This document shows positions 1-8,800 of a stretch of 26,288 nucleotides of DNA, piece after piece (the first letter of the stretch is position 1; each line of letters opens with the position of its first letter). The notes under the pieces are model-generated. The model did not search any database. It saw only the letters and a list, made by a program, of their open reading frames with translations, and had not been told where the DNA came from. This DNA comes from DASWOJ01 sp964242415 (GTDB lineage: Bacteria; Pseudomonadota; Alphaproteobacteria; Acetobacterales; Acetobacteraceae): positions 1 to 26,288 of the forward strand of contig CAXTAT010000045.1 in assembly GCA_964242415.1 (NCBI GenBank). Direction: 5' to 3'. A program made the position numbers and the translations under genes.

Positions 1-1241
1 ATGCACCAGGGCTGGATGTCGCGCATCCAGGCGAAGAAGGTGTTCTCCCACTGCCGGGGCACGAACTCGGTCGCGCCGCTTTCGACGGCGGCGATGGCGG
101 GCTTGGCCAGCTCGGCGGCGTTGCAATACCATTGCGTCGTCAGCAGCGGCTCGATGGGCACGCCGGAGCGGTCGCCGTGCGGGACCTGGTGGGTGTGCGG
201 CTCCACCTGCTCCAGCAGGCCCAACCGCTCCAGCTCCGCCACGATGGCCTTGCGGGCGGCACCGCGGTCCTGGCCCTGCAGGGTGCGGACGAACCCGGCC
301 TCCGGTCCCAGCTCCAGCTCCAGCTCGGTCAGCGTTACCCGGCCCTCGCGGTCCAGCACGGACGGCATCGGCAGGCTGTGGCGCTGGCCGACCTGGAAGT
401 CGTTGAAGTCATGCGCCGGGGTGATCTTGACGGCGCCGGTGCCCTTCTCCGGGTCGGAGTAGGCGTCGGCCACGATCGGGATGCGCCGCCCGGTCAGCGG
501 CAGGATGGCGTGCTGGCCCACCAGGTCGCGGTAGCGGCCGTCGTCCGGGTGCACGGCGACGGCGGTGTCGCCCAGCATGGTCTCCGGCCGGGTGGTGGCG
601 ACGGTGATGGAGCGGTCAGGCTGGCCGTCGATGGCGTAGCGGATGTGCCACAGGCTGCCTTTGACCTCACGCGCCTCCACCTCCAGGTCCGAGATGGCGG
701 ACTGGAACTGCGGGTCCCAGTTCACCAGCCGGCGGTCGCGGTAGATCAGGCCCTGGCGGTGCAGGGTGACGAACACCTCCCGCACGGCGTCGGACAGGCC
801 GTCGTCCATGGTGAACCGCTCGCGCTGCCAATCGAGCGACGCGCCCAGCCGGCGGAGCTGCCCGGTGATGGCGCCGCCGGACTCCGCCTTCCAGTCCCAC
901 ACGCGCCGGGTGAAGGCGTCGCGGCCGATGCCCTGGCGGGACCCGCCCTCCTTGGCCAGCAGCCGCTCGACGACCAGTTGCGTGGCGATGCCGGCGTGGT
1001 CGGTGCCGGGCTGCCAGAGGGCGTCGCGGCCCTGCATGCGGCGCCAGCGGACCAGGGTGTCCTGCAAGGTCATGGTCAGGGCGTGGCCCATGTGCAGGCT
1101 GCCGGTGACGTTGGGCGGCGGGATCATGATGGTGTAGGGCGCTGCCGTGGAAGCCGGGTCGGCATGGAACGCGCCTGTGGCCTCCCACCCGGCATAGAGG
1201 CCAGGCTCCACGTCGGCGGGGACGAAGCTCTTGCTTAACAT
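1..1241 (-). CDS. valS: Valyl-tRNA synthetase, N-terminal part (runs off the window)
   Basis: This cytoplasmic class I aminoacyl-tRNA synthetase charges tRNA-Val. About 413 N-terminal residues are visible and the rest lies beyond position 1. The start is the ATG at 1241-1239, giving MLSKSFVPADVEPGLYAGWE. The class I HIGH signature is clear as PPPNVTGSLHMGHAL, with HMGH at residues 50-53, followed by the conserved QPGTDHAGIATQ. The last visible residues read WENTFFAWMRDIQPWC, which matches the WCISRQLWWGH region conserved in ValS. The KMSKS loop and anticodon-binding domain are outside the window. It lies downstream of popZ on the same strand across a 131-bp gap, a pairing common in alphaproteobacteria. 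The truncation is only the window edge. Confidence 0.97.
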   Translation of the reverse strand, partial: MLSKSFVPADVEPGLYAGWEATGAFHADPASTAAPYTIMIPPPNVTGSLHMGHALTMTLQDTLVRWRRMQGRDALWQPGTDHAGIATQLVVERLLAKEGGSRQGIGRDAFTRRVWDWKAESGGAITGQLRRLGASLDWQRERFTMDDGLSDAVREVFVTLHRQGLIYRDRRLVNWDPQFQSAISDLEVEAREVKGSLWHIRYAIDGQPDRSITVATTRPETMLGDTAVAVHPDDGRYRDLVGQHAILPLTGRRIPIVADAYSDPEKGTGAVKITPAHDFNDFQVGQRHSLPMPSVLDREGRVTLTELELELGPEAGFVRTLQGQDRGAARKAIVAELERLGLLEQVEPHTHQVPHGDRSGVPIEPLLTTQWYCNAAELAKPAIAAVESGATEFVPRQWENTFFAWMRDIQPWC

Positions 1242-1372
1242 TCCCCGCTTTTAGACCGCGGCACGTCTGGCGGGAAGGCGGGGCGGCGTCAGGTCAGGGT
1301 CAACGCTAGATCGGCACTGGGCCAGATCGGCACTGCGCGGGCTCGGCAGTAGGCCAGATCAGGGCCGCTGGA

Positions 1373-2098
1373 TCAGGACGACATGCGGTTCACCACGCGC
1401 TCGATCTCCGTGCGGACCAGGCGCTCGACCAGGGGCGGCAGGTGGGTGTCCAGCCACTCGCGCAGCAGCGGGCGCATTTCCTCGCGGACCAGGTCCTCGA
1501 TGGTCGGCCCGCCGCGGTGCGTGGCGGTGGTGCGCTCCCGGGCCAGGGTACGCATGAGCATCTCGACCGAGCCGGAGGCGGCGCCGGCCGCGGCGGGGCT
1601 GACCAGCGGGGTTGCCAGCGGCGTGGTGATGGCCGGCGGCGGCATCGGCACGGGCGGGGCTGGCTCGGACGCAGCCGGCGCAGGCGGGACGAGTTCGGGC
1701 GCCGCTGGCCCAGGCGGCACTGACCCTTGCGGCACTGACCCTTGCGGCACTGACCCTTGCGGCACTGGCTCTTGCGGGACTGGCTCTTGCGACGTTGGCT
1801 CTGGCGCGGGCAGCGCCATGCCCGCGGAAGCGGTCTCGGCTGGCGCTTGCAATGCCGGGAACGACTGCATGGCCAGGAAGTCATCGGGCACCATCATCGA
1901 CTCGTCCAGCATCAGCACGTCATCCGCTGGCGCCTCGCGATGCGGGGGAGCCGGTGCAGGATGCGGCTCGGCTGTGGTCCCGCCCGTCGCCTTGCCGGCG
2001 TCGTCCTCATCGAGGATCTTGCGGATCGAGGCGAGGATGTCCTCCATCGAGGGATCGCTCGATGGCTCGGGACCGGCCGGCGCCGGCGGCAGCGCCAC
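1373..2098 (-). CDS. popZ: PopZ-family polar organising protein (DUF2497)
   Basis: PopZ-family proteins self-assemble at the cell poles, and in Caulobacter they anchor the ParB-parS centromere complex and cell-cycle regulators. The protein is 241 residues. Near the N-terminus it has the conserved helix SMEDILASIRKILDEDD (residues 17-33). A long Pro/Ala/Glu-rich disordered linker fills residues ~35-185. The C-terminal oligomerisation region includes TIEDLVREEMRPLLREWLD and LPPLVERLVRTEIERVV. The GTG start at 2098 lies only 2 bp past the tolC stop, suggesting translational coupling. An in-frame ATG at 2047 would begin directly at MEDILASIRK, but family members usually have a short leader before that motif. 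The linker holds 15-bp tandem repeats coding QGSVP. The family call rests on both conserved ends. Confidence 0.88.
   Translation of the reverse strand: MALPPAPAGPEPSSDPSMEDILASIRKILDEDDAGKATGGTTAEPHPAPAPPHREAPADDVLMLDESMMVPDDFLAMQSFPALQAPAETASAGMALPAPEPTSQEPVPQEPVPQGSVPQGSVPQGSVPPGPAAPELVPPAPAASEPAPPVPMPPPAITTPLATPLVSPAAAGAASGSVEMLMRTLARERTTATHRGGPTIEDLVREEMRPLLREWLDTHLPPLVERLVRTEIERVVNRMSS
1716..1790 (-). repeat. 15-bp in-frame tandem repeat inside popZ
   Basis: Three identical 15-bp units (plus strand GGCACTGACCCTTGC) lie at 1716-1730, 1731-1745 and 1746-1760. Two variant units follow at 1761-1775 and 1776-1790, and decayed copies flank them on both sides. On the coding strand each unit encodes QGSVP or QEPVP. 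The unit is a multiple of three, so gain or loss of units would change linker length without a frameshift. Confidence 0.9.
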
Positions 2099-2100
2099 CC

Positions 2101-3495
2101 CTAGCGCCCCGGCTGGTTCACGGCGTAATCGCCCGTGCCGAACAGCTTTTGCCGCACGGCGTTGTAGTATGCAGTCTCGTCATACAGCGGCACCTTCAGG
2201 GCCAGGTCGCGGGCCGTCAGCCGGCCGATTGCGGCGGCCACGGCGTAGGATGCGTTGAGGTAGGACGCCAAGTTCTGCACCAGGGTGACGCGGGAGTTCA
2301 GCAGCGCCTGCTCGGCGTTCAGCACGTCCAGCGTGGTGCGGCTGCCGACGATGGCCTCGCGCTGCACGCCCTCCAGCGCAATCTGGTTGGCGCGGATGGC
2401 GGAGCGGTCGCTGTCGATGGTGGCACGCGACGACACCAGGGTCTCCCACGCCTGCGCCGCCTGCTGCACCGCCTGGCGCCGCACGTCGTCCAAGGTCTTG
2501 CGGGTCTGCTGCTGTTGCTGGCGGGCCTGGCGGACGCGGGAGTACTCCGCGCCGCCCTGGTATAGCGGGATGGAGGCGCTGACGATGAGCTGCGCCGACC
2601 TGCTGTTCTCCCCGACCACGGTGGTTCCATCAAGCTGCGCGGCCTGCCCCTGGAGGCTGAGCTGCGGCATCAATGCGCTGAACTGCACGTCGATGTTGTC
2701 GCGGGCTGCGGCGTCGTCGAACAGGGCGGCGACGACGTTCGGATTGTTCTGCGCGGCGAGCTGGACCGCCTCCGCCTGGTTCTTGACCGGAAGCTTCAGC
2801 GGCTGCGGCTCGACCAGTTGGTCCGGCAGCTCGCCGACGAACTGCCGGTACTGGGACCGGGCTATCTGCAGGTTGCCCTCGCTGGTCTGGCGGGTGGCGC
2901 GGGCGCCGGCCAGGGCGGCCTCCGCCTGCGCCACGTCGGTGCGGGTGATCTCGCCGACGCGGAAACGGTCGTTGGTGGCCTGTAGCTGCCGGGTCAGCAC
3001 CTGCTCATTGTTGATGTTGAGCTGCAGGGTCTGCTGCGACTGGATGACGTTGACGTAAGAATTGACGACGTTGGTGAACACCGTCTGCTCGCTGGCCAGC
3101 AGGCGCCCGCGCTGGCCGAACACCTGGTTGTCCGCCCGGTTGGTGTTGGCCCGGGTGGCGCCGCCGCTGTAGAGCGGCTGGGTCACCGTAAGCTGGTTGG
3201 TATCGACCGGACGGTTGTTCCGGGTGGTCACGGAGACCGGCGGCACGCCTGCCAAGCCAGTGATGTCGCCCACGACGCCGCCGGCGGTGCTGGCGATGAT
3301 GACCGTCGGACGCCAGCCGGACAGGGCCTGCGGCACGCCTTCATCGGTCGCTCGCAACTGGGCGCGCGCGGTCTGCAGGGTAGGGTTGGTGGAGTAGGCC
3401 TGCGCCAGCGCGTCCTGGATGGTGCGGGGCTGCGCCGCGGCGAGGCCGGCGTGCATCAGCGGCAATGCAGCGACGCATGTGACCATGAAACGCAT
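2101..3495 (-). CDS. tolC: TolC family outer membrane channel protein
   Basis: TolC proteins are trimeric outer-membrane channels with a long periplasmic alpha-barrel, used by type I secretion and tripartite efflux systems. From the ATG at 3495 the product is 464 residues, usual for the family. It opens with a signal peptide (MRFMVTCVAALPLMHAGLAAAQ) followed by the typical TIQDALAQAYSTNPTLQTARAQLRATDEGV. The two outer-membrane-efflux repeats with coiled-coil helices follow, e.g. NVVNSYVNVIQSQQTLQLNINNEQVLTRQLQATNDRFRVGEITRTDVAQAEAAL. The frame stays open upstream to 3561, but those 22 residues would precede the signal peptide, and a GGAGG lies at good spacing before 3495. The gene is followed after 2 bp by popZ. 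Substrates cannot be read from the sequence because no inner-membrane or adaptor genes are adjacent. Confidence 0.93.
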   Translation of the reverse strand: MRFMVTCVAALPLMHAGLAAAQPRTIQDALAQAYSTNPTLQTARAQLRATDEGVPQALSGWRPTVIIASTAGGVVGDITGLAGVPPVSVTTRNNRPVDTNQLTVTQPLYSGGATRANTNRADNQVFGQRGRLLASEQTVFTNVVNSYVNVIQSQQTLQLNINNEQVLTRQLQATNDRFRVGEITRTDVAQAEAALAGARATRQTSEGNLQIARSQYRQFVGELPDQLVEPQPLKLPVKNQAEAVQLAAQNNPNVVAALFDDAAARDNIDVQFSALMPQLSLQGQAAQLDGTTVVGENSRSAQLIVSASIPLYQGGAEYSRVRQARQQQQQTRKTLDDVRRQAVQQAAQAWETLVSSRATIDSDRSAIRANQIALEGVQREAIVGSRTTLDVLNAEQALLNSRVTLVQNLASYLNASYAVAAAIGRLTARDLALKVPLYDETAYYNAVRQKLFGTGDYAVNQPGR

Positions 3496-3635
3496 GTACC
3501 CTTGCCTCCATCCTTGCCGAGCCAACGCCAGGCGACGCCCCGGCCCGGGGCACTCTGCCACAAGCAGCCCACCGGCTCCAACCAGCTATCACGCATCCGG
3601 GAGACCCTGGAGGCAGAGGCCCTCGGCAGTGTTGC

Positions 3636-4307
3636 TCAGAACTGGAACAGCGGCCTGTCCTGGAACGCCGGCAGCAGCGGGGTGGCGCAATCGAACATCG
3701 GCTGGGCACGCACGTCGCCGGGGCGGCTCGGCTCGGCCAGCACGCCGTGGCCGAAGCCGGGCTTGAACGCCAACACCGTCACCAGCCGCCCGCCGTCGGT
3801 GCGGAGCTGCGCGGCGATGCCGGAGGGGATGGCGCGCACGGCGCCCTCGATCATGATGACGTCCCAGGGCGCTCCGCCGGGCTGCCCGGCCGGCAGCGGC
3901 CCGGCGACGATGGTGACGCCCGGCGCCAGCGCCGGCAGCACCTGGCGCGCCGTGGCGAGCAGCGCCTCGTCGTCCTCCAGCGCCGTCACCTGGCCGCCGC
4001 AGGCCGCCATCAGCGCCGCGCCGTAGCCGCCGCCGGCGCCGATGACCAGCACGCGGTCGCCGTCGCGCACGCGGGCCAACTGCACGAGGCGGGCGATCAC
4101 CATCGGCTCCATCAGGGCGCGGCCGCGGGCGAGGGGCACGTCCTCGTCGGCGTAGGCCAGGCTTGCGAGGTGCGGCGGCACGAAGCGCTCGCGCGGCAGG
4201 GTCCGCATGGCGCGGATGACGCGGGGGTCGATGACCTTGTTGGGGCGGACCTGGCCATCGACCATGTGGTCGCGTGCGGAGGCATAGTCCAAGCCGGGCT
4301 GGTCCAT
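3636..4307 (-). CDS. Protein-L-isoaspartate O-methyltransferase family protein
   Basis: This 223-residue SAM-dependent methyltransferase resembles PIMT (Pcm), which repairs isoaspartyl residues in aged proteins. The start MDQPGLDYASARDHMVDGQVRPNKV at 4307 fits alphaproteobacterial members. The frame is open further upstream, but that part reads as low-complexity sequence and overlaps a tRNA gene. The core shows LPRERFVP, then RALMEPMVIARLVQLARV in the place of the PIMT substrate-loop motif, and the SAM-binding loop VLVIGAGGGYGAALMA at ~87-101. The segment VIMIEGAVRAIPSGIAAQLRTDGGRLV follows. It directly precedes tolC in the same direction (gap ~140 bp). These short homologues upstream of tolC may not retain classical repair activity, so no gene symbol is given. 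Confidence 0.86.
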   Translation of the reverse strand: MDQPGLDYASARDHMVDGQVRPNKVIDPRVIRAMRTLPRERFVPPHLASLAYADEDVPLARGRALMEPMVIARLVQLARVRDGDRVLVIGAGGGYGAALMAACGGQVTALEDDEALLATARQVLPALAPGVTIVAGPLPAGQPGGAPWDVIMIEGAVRAIPSGIAAQLRTDGGRLVTVLAFKPGFGHGVLAEPSRPGDVRAQPMFDCATPLLPAFQDRPLFQF

Positions 4308-4568
4308 GAAGGTCCTGTGCTGCGGTGTCCGTGCCTTATAGGTGCGGGGCGGAGCCGTGCAAAGCTGGCCGATGCGGGGAGGCTGCTGGGGCCGCCAAGG
4401 CCAACGGCGCCCAAGGCCAGTGGCGCGAGGCCGCTGGCTGCGCCGTTTTCCGGAGGAAGGGGTGCCCCTGCGCCATGCGCGATTGCTGTTGTGGGCGTGC
4501 GTACGGCGCTTGACCGGGCCGGGTGTGTGGACGATACACGGCGGGCTGCTGCCTGCTGCGTTTCCTTG

Positions 4569-4639
4569 GGTCCGGTGGCAGAGTGGTGATGCAGAGGACT
4601 GCAAATCCTCGAATGCCGGTTCGATTCCGGCCCGGACCT
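4569..4639 (+). tRNA. tRNA-Cys (GCA)
   Basis: The acceptor arms GGTCCGG (4569-4575) and CCGGACC (4632-4638) pair fully, with discriminator base U at 4639 as expected for tRNA-Cys. The anticodon stem-loop is GAGGA-CTGCAAA-TCCTC, giving anticodon GCA. The T-arm is GCCGG-TTCGATT-CCGGC. A 3' CCA is not encoded. Confidence 0.95.
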
Positions 4640-4706
4640 CAACGCAGCCAAAGCGATACTAAATGCAGCCTTGAGAATGCAGCCGTGCCCCGGGTAGGAT
4701 GCGGCC

Positions 4707-4789
4707 TGCGGGTGGTCGGACTCGAACCGACATGGCCTTGCAGCCGGCAGATTTTGAGTCTGCTGTGTCTACCGTTCCACCACACCCGC
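4707..4789 (-). tRNA. tRNA-Leu (CAA)
   Basis: On the minus strand the acceptor arms are GCGGGTG and CACCCGC with discriminator A. The anticodon stem-loop is GCAGA-CTCAAAA-TCTGC, giving anticodon CAA, which reads UUG. A long variable arm precedes the T-arm GTCGG-TTCGAGT-CCGAC, as expected for a class II leucine tRNA. CCA is not encoded. It is transcribed opposite to the two flanking tRNA genes. Confidence 0.95.
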
Positions 4790-4904
4790 ACGGCCTGTGC
4801 CGCATAACAGACCGCGTTGCGCCGCGCCAGGGCTGCGGCAGCGCAAATCTGCAAAAGCCGTTTGCGTCCGCGGGGCGGCGGCGCTATAGGGGCGTCCCGC
4901 CTGA

Positions 4905-4980
4905 TCCCGAATAGCTCAGCTGGTAGAGCAAGCGACTGTTAATCGCTCGGTCGTTGGTTCGAGTCCAACTTCGGGAGCCA
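4905..4980 (+). tRNA. tRNA-Asn (GTT)
   Basis: The acceptor arms TCCCGAA and TTCGGGA pair and are followed by discriminator G and an encoded CCA (4978-4980). The D-arm reads TAGCTCAGCTGGTAGAGCA. The anticodon stem-loop is GCGAC-TGTTAAT-CGCTC with a mismatch at the top, giving anticodon GTT. The T-arm is TTGG-TTCGAGT-CCAA. Of the three tRNA genes here it is the only one with an encoded CCA. Confidence 0.96.
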
Positions 4981-5010
4981 GGCGGTTCCTCAGAAGCACA
5001 GGGGGAGCGG

Positions 5011-5655
5011 ATGATGGTGCAGACCCTCCGATGCGTGCCACCGGCGCTGCTCCTGCTGTCCGGCGCCGCCCATGCCGACCCGGACGCCGCCCGCGTCGCC
5101 TACTCTGCCCTGGTCACCTATGAGGCCGAGCGCCGCGGCCTGCCCCCTGCCCTGGGCAACGCCGTCGCCACCGTCGAGAGCAACTGGGACCCGGCCGCCC
5201 AGGGCGCCGACGGCGAGGTCGGGCTGATGCAAGTGCTGCCCTCGACCGCCGCGATGCTGGGATTTCGCGGCAGCCCGGCGGAGTTGGCCGACCCGGCGAC
5301 CAACATCCGCCTCGGCGTCACCTACCTCAGCGGCGCCTGGTTCCTGGCGGGCGGCAACCTGTGCAACGCCTTGATGAAGTATCGCGCCGGGCACGGGGAG
5401 GATGCGATGTCGCCCCGGTCAGCCGATTACTGCGAGCGGGTGCGGCTATACCTGGTCTCCGTCGGCTCTCCGCTGGGCGCGGCGGCTGCCGTTCCGGTGA
5501 TCGCGCGCGGCCTGGTCGCGCCTGGCCTGTCCGCCCCGGTCCGGCTACAGGCCCGCCCGCACGGCAAGATGGACAGCGCGCAGTTCTGGGCGGCTTGGAG
5601 CCGCCGTCTGGCCGGGTTGCGCAGCCGCCGGGCGCACGCGCTGGCGGCACGGTAG
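5011..5655 (+). CDS. Secreted lytic transglycosylase (SLT domain)
   Basis: This is a periplasmic peptidoglycan lytic transglycosylase of the SLT/goose-lysozyme fold, cleaving MurNAc-GlcNAc bonds. The ATG at 5011 follows a GGGGGAG ribosome site. An earlier in-frame ATG at 4954 lies inside the tRNA-Asn gene and is rejected. The 214-residue product has a signal peptide (MMVQTLRCVPPALLLLSGAAHA). The SLT domain follows: ALGNAVATVESNWDP with catalytic Glu56, GEVGLMQVLPSTAAMLG (residues 69-85), NIRLGVTYLSG and ALMKYRAGHG. The usual YNAG motif reads YRAG here. The ~60 residues after the domain are Ala/Arg-rich and featureless. It stands alone, with no secretion-system genes nearby, so a role in general wall turnover is the simplest reading. 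Confidence 0.88.
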   Translation: MMVQTLRCVPPALLLLSGAAHADPDAARVAYSALVTYEAERRGLPPALGNAVATVESNWDPAAQGADGEVGLMQVLPSTAAMLGFRGSPAELADPATNIRLGVTYLSGAWFLAGGNLCNALMKYRAGHGEDAMSPRSADYCERVRLYLVSVGSPLGAAAAVPVIARGLVAPGLSAPVRLQARPHGKMDSAQFWAAWSRRLAGLRSRRAHALAAR

Positions 5656-5664
5656 GCGGCTGCA

Positions 5665-5698
5665 GGACGCCGCCGGACGCCTTGATCCGGCGGCGTCC
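5665..5698 (+). terminator. Strong hairpin after the lytic transglycosylase gene
   Basis: A perfect 13-bp inverted repeat (GGACGCCGCCGGA at 5665-5677, TCCGGCGGCGTCC at 5686-5698) with an 8-nt loop begins 10 bp after the stop codon. No T-tract follows, so it would be a GC-rich hairpin terminator of the kind common in high-GC genomes, or an mRNA 3'-end stabiliser. Confidence 0.6.
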
Positions 5699-5832
5699 TC
5701 CGACAGCGGCGAGGCGATCCAGGGCGGTATGGACGGCGCTGGTCAGCCCTCCACGCTGCAAGCGCGGCTTGCAAGGACGGCACGCCCGCGCCGGTCAGGC
5801 TTATCGGCCTTTGCCACGGGACCGACCCTGCA

Positions 5833-8800
5833 TCAGCCCAGCGTCATCAGGTTGGCGTTGCCGCCAGCCGCGGCGGTGTTGGTGCTGACGGACCTTTCTT
5901 GGACCAGGGGGTCAAGCGCGTAGCTTGGGCCGGTGAGGACGGGCGCAATCGGGCCGGGCCGGGCCGCCACGGCTGCGGCCAGCGTTGCCAGGGCCGCCGC
6001 CTCACCGTGGAACAGCACCGCGTCGCACGGCTCCGCCGCTGGGTCGGGCACGATGCGGACCCAATCCTGCAAGCCCGGCGGCAGGCCGCCCAACCCGGAT
6101 GCCACGGCACGGTTGCCGGTCGCCAAGGCTGCGCCGACCTGGCGCAATGTCGCCTCGTTGTCGCCGACACAGGCGACGGCGCCGCGCGGCCGGGTCCCAT
6201 ACAGGTTCCGTTCGCCTACCGGCCCCGGCAACTCCACCGCAATCCCCACTGGTGCGGCTGCGATCATTGCGGCGCAGTCGGCGGCGGCGGCGTCGTACCC
6301 CTGCTCCGTCAGCCATGCCTGCCATGCCTGGGCCGGGGCTGCCGGGGCGCCAGATGGCAGGCCGGTCGCCGCCGGGCAGGACGCCAGCAGGCGGCGCAGG
6401 TATAGCGGCCCGCCTGCCTTCGGACCCGTGCCGGACAGGCCGTGCCCGCCGAACGGCTGCACGCCCACCACGGCGCCGACCATGTTGCGGTTGACATAGA
6501 GGTTGCCCGCCGCCGCCCGGGCGGTCACACGCTCCACCACCTCGTCGATCCGGGTGTGCAGCCCGAACGTCAGGCCATAGCCGGTGGCGTTCACCGCATC
6601 CACCACCGCATCCATCCCGTCCCGCGGGAAGCGCAGCAGGTGCAGCACCGGGCCGAACACCTCGCGCTGCACGTCCGACACCGCGCCGACCTCGATCACC
6701 GTGGGCGCCACGAAGGTGCCGGCGTCGCACTCGGGCGGCAGCGGCGCGGCGTGGACCCGGTGCCCCGCCGCCTGCATCGCCGCGATGTGCCCGGCGATGC
6801 CGTCGCGCGCCGCAGCCGAGATCACCGGGCCGACATCGGTGTCCAGCCGGTCCGGGTTGCCCACCCGCAGCTCCGCCAGCGCGCTGCGCAGCATCAGCAG
6901 CAGGCGGTCCGCCACCTCCTCCTGCACGCATAGCAGGCGCAGGGCCGAACACCGCTGCCCCGCGCTGTCGAATGCCGACGCCAGCACGTCGGCCACCACC
7001 TGCTCCACCAGGGCGGAGCTGTCCACGATCATGGCGTTCTGCCCGCCGGTCTCGGCGATCAGCGGGATGGGCGCTCCCCCTGCTCCCAGCCGCCGGGCAA
7101 GCTGCGCCTGGATCAGCCGCGCCACCTCCGTTGACCCCGTGAACACCACGCCCTGCACCCGGGCATCGCCGACCAGTTGCGCGCCGGTCTCGCCCGCGCC
7201 GGGCACCAGTTGCAGGGCGTCGCGCGGCACCCCGGCGTCGTGCAGGATTCGGACGGCCTGGGCGGCGATCAGCGGCGTCTCCTCCGCCGGCTTTGCCAGC
7301 ACGGGGTTGCCGGCCGCCAGCGCCGCCGCGGCCTGGCCGGTGAAGATCGCTAGGGGGAAATTCCACGGGCTGATGCAGGCGACGGGGCCGAGCGGGCGGT
7401 GCGCCGGGCCGAAACCCGCGGCCTGCCCGGCGTAGTAGCGCAGGAAATCCACGGCCTCGCGCACCTCGGCCACGGCGTTGGGCAGGGACTTGCCGGCCTC
7501 GCGCACGATCAGGCCGAGCAGGCGGGGCATTGCGGCCTCCATCGCGTCGGCGGCGCGCAACAGGCAGGCGGCGCGGTCAGGCGGCGGGGTGGCGGCCCAG
7601 CCTGGCGCGGCGGCGGCGGCGCGGGCCAGGGCGGCATCCACCTCGGCTGGCACGGCTTCCCGCACCCAGCCCACCACGTCCCGGTGATCCCCGGGGTTGC
7701 GGACCGGCTGCGGCGCGGCGCTCCCGTCGCCGGCTGACCATTGGGCGTCGGCCCGCAACGGACCGGCCAGGCCGGACAACACCTGCTCATTGGAGAAGTC
7801 CAACCCGGCGGAGTTCGCCCGATCCCCGAACAGCTCACGCGGCAGACGGATCATCGGGTGCGGGGCGCCGATGGGGTGCCCGGCGGCGACGGGCGCCACC
7901 GGGTCGGCGGCCAGCTCCGCCACGGGGATCGAGGGGTCCTGGATGCGGTTCACGAACGAGGAGTTGGCGCCGTTCTCCAGCAGGCGGCGCACCAGGTAGG
8001 CCAGCAGGGTCTCGTGCGTGCCGACAGGGGCGTAGATGCGGCAGGGGCGGTCCAGCGGACCCACCACTTCCTCGTACAGCGGCTCGCCCATGCCGTGCAG
8101 GCACTGGAACTCGTAGCGGTCCGGCCGCCAGTCGGGCGCCATGCTGTGGATGGCGGCGACGGTGTAGGCGTTGTGGGTGGCGAACTGCGGGAACACCGCG
8201 TCGGGCGCACCCAGCAGCTTGCGGGCGCAGGCCAGGTAGGACACGTCGGTGTGCACCTTGCGGGTGAACACCGGGAAGCCGTCGAGGCCGTCCACCTGGG
8301 CGCGCTTGATCTCGCTGTCCCAGTAGGCGCCCTTGACCAGGCGCACCATCAGGCGGTGGTCGCTGCGCCGGGCCAGGTCGATGATCCAGTCGAGCACGAA
8401 CGGCGCACGCTTCTGGTAGGCTTGGACCACGAAGCCGATGCCGTGCCAGCCGGTTAGCGCCGGGTCGTGGCACAGCGCGTCCAGCAGGTCTAGCGATGGG
8501 TCCAGCCGCTCGCTTTCCTCGGCGTCGATGTTCAGGCCGATGTCGTAGCCGCGGGCCAGGGCGGCGAGCGATTGCAGGCGCGGCAGCAGCTCCGCCATCA
8601 CGCGCGGGCGCTGCAGGAGGGAGTAGCGCGGGTGCAGCGCCGACAGCTTGATCGAGATGCCGGGGCCGCCGATGATGCCGCGCCCGGCGCTCGCCCGGCC
8701 GATGGCGTGGATGGCGGCCTCGTAGTCGGCGTAATAGCGGGCGGCGTCGTCGGCGGTCATCGCGGCCTCGCCGAGCATGTCGTAGCTGTAGCGGTAGCCG

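Noticed and set aside
132..1238. Long plus-strand open frame (about 368 codons) opposite valS
   Set aside because: It lies fully antisense to valS, has the Arg/Gly/Ala/His-rich composition of a GC-rich shadow frame, and no recognisable motif.
1..1241. valS as a truncated pseudogene
   Set aside because: The frame is open and conserved up to the window edge; the truncation is due only to the edge.
1308..1335. Two direct repeats AGATCGGCACTG (period 16) between popZ and valS
   Set aside because: Only two full copies with a partial third and no symmetry; too short to assign a role.
4308..4604. N-terminal extension of the PIMT-like protein back to 4604
   Set aside because: The extension is Arg/Pro-rich, not family-like, and overlaps the tRNA-Cys gene. 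The ATG at 4307 begins the conserved part.
4905..4980. tRNA-Asn as an integration site of a genomic island
   Set aside because: No integrase gene and no direct repeat of the tRNA 3' end were seen downstream in the window.
5705..5790. Possible fifth copy of the palindromic repeat between the lytic transglycosylase gene and putA
   Set aside because: It has GCGATCCAGGGCGG and CAAGCGCGGCTTGCAAGGACGG in the right order, but the outer arms are too decayed to call a copy with confidence.
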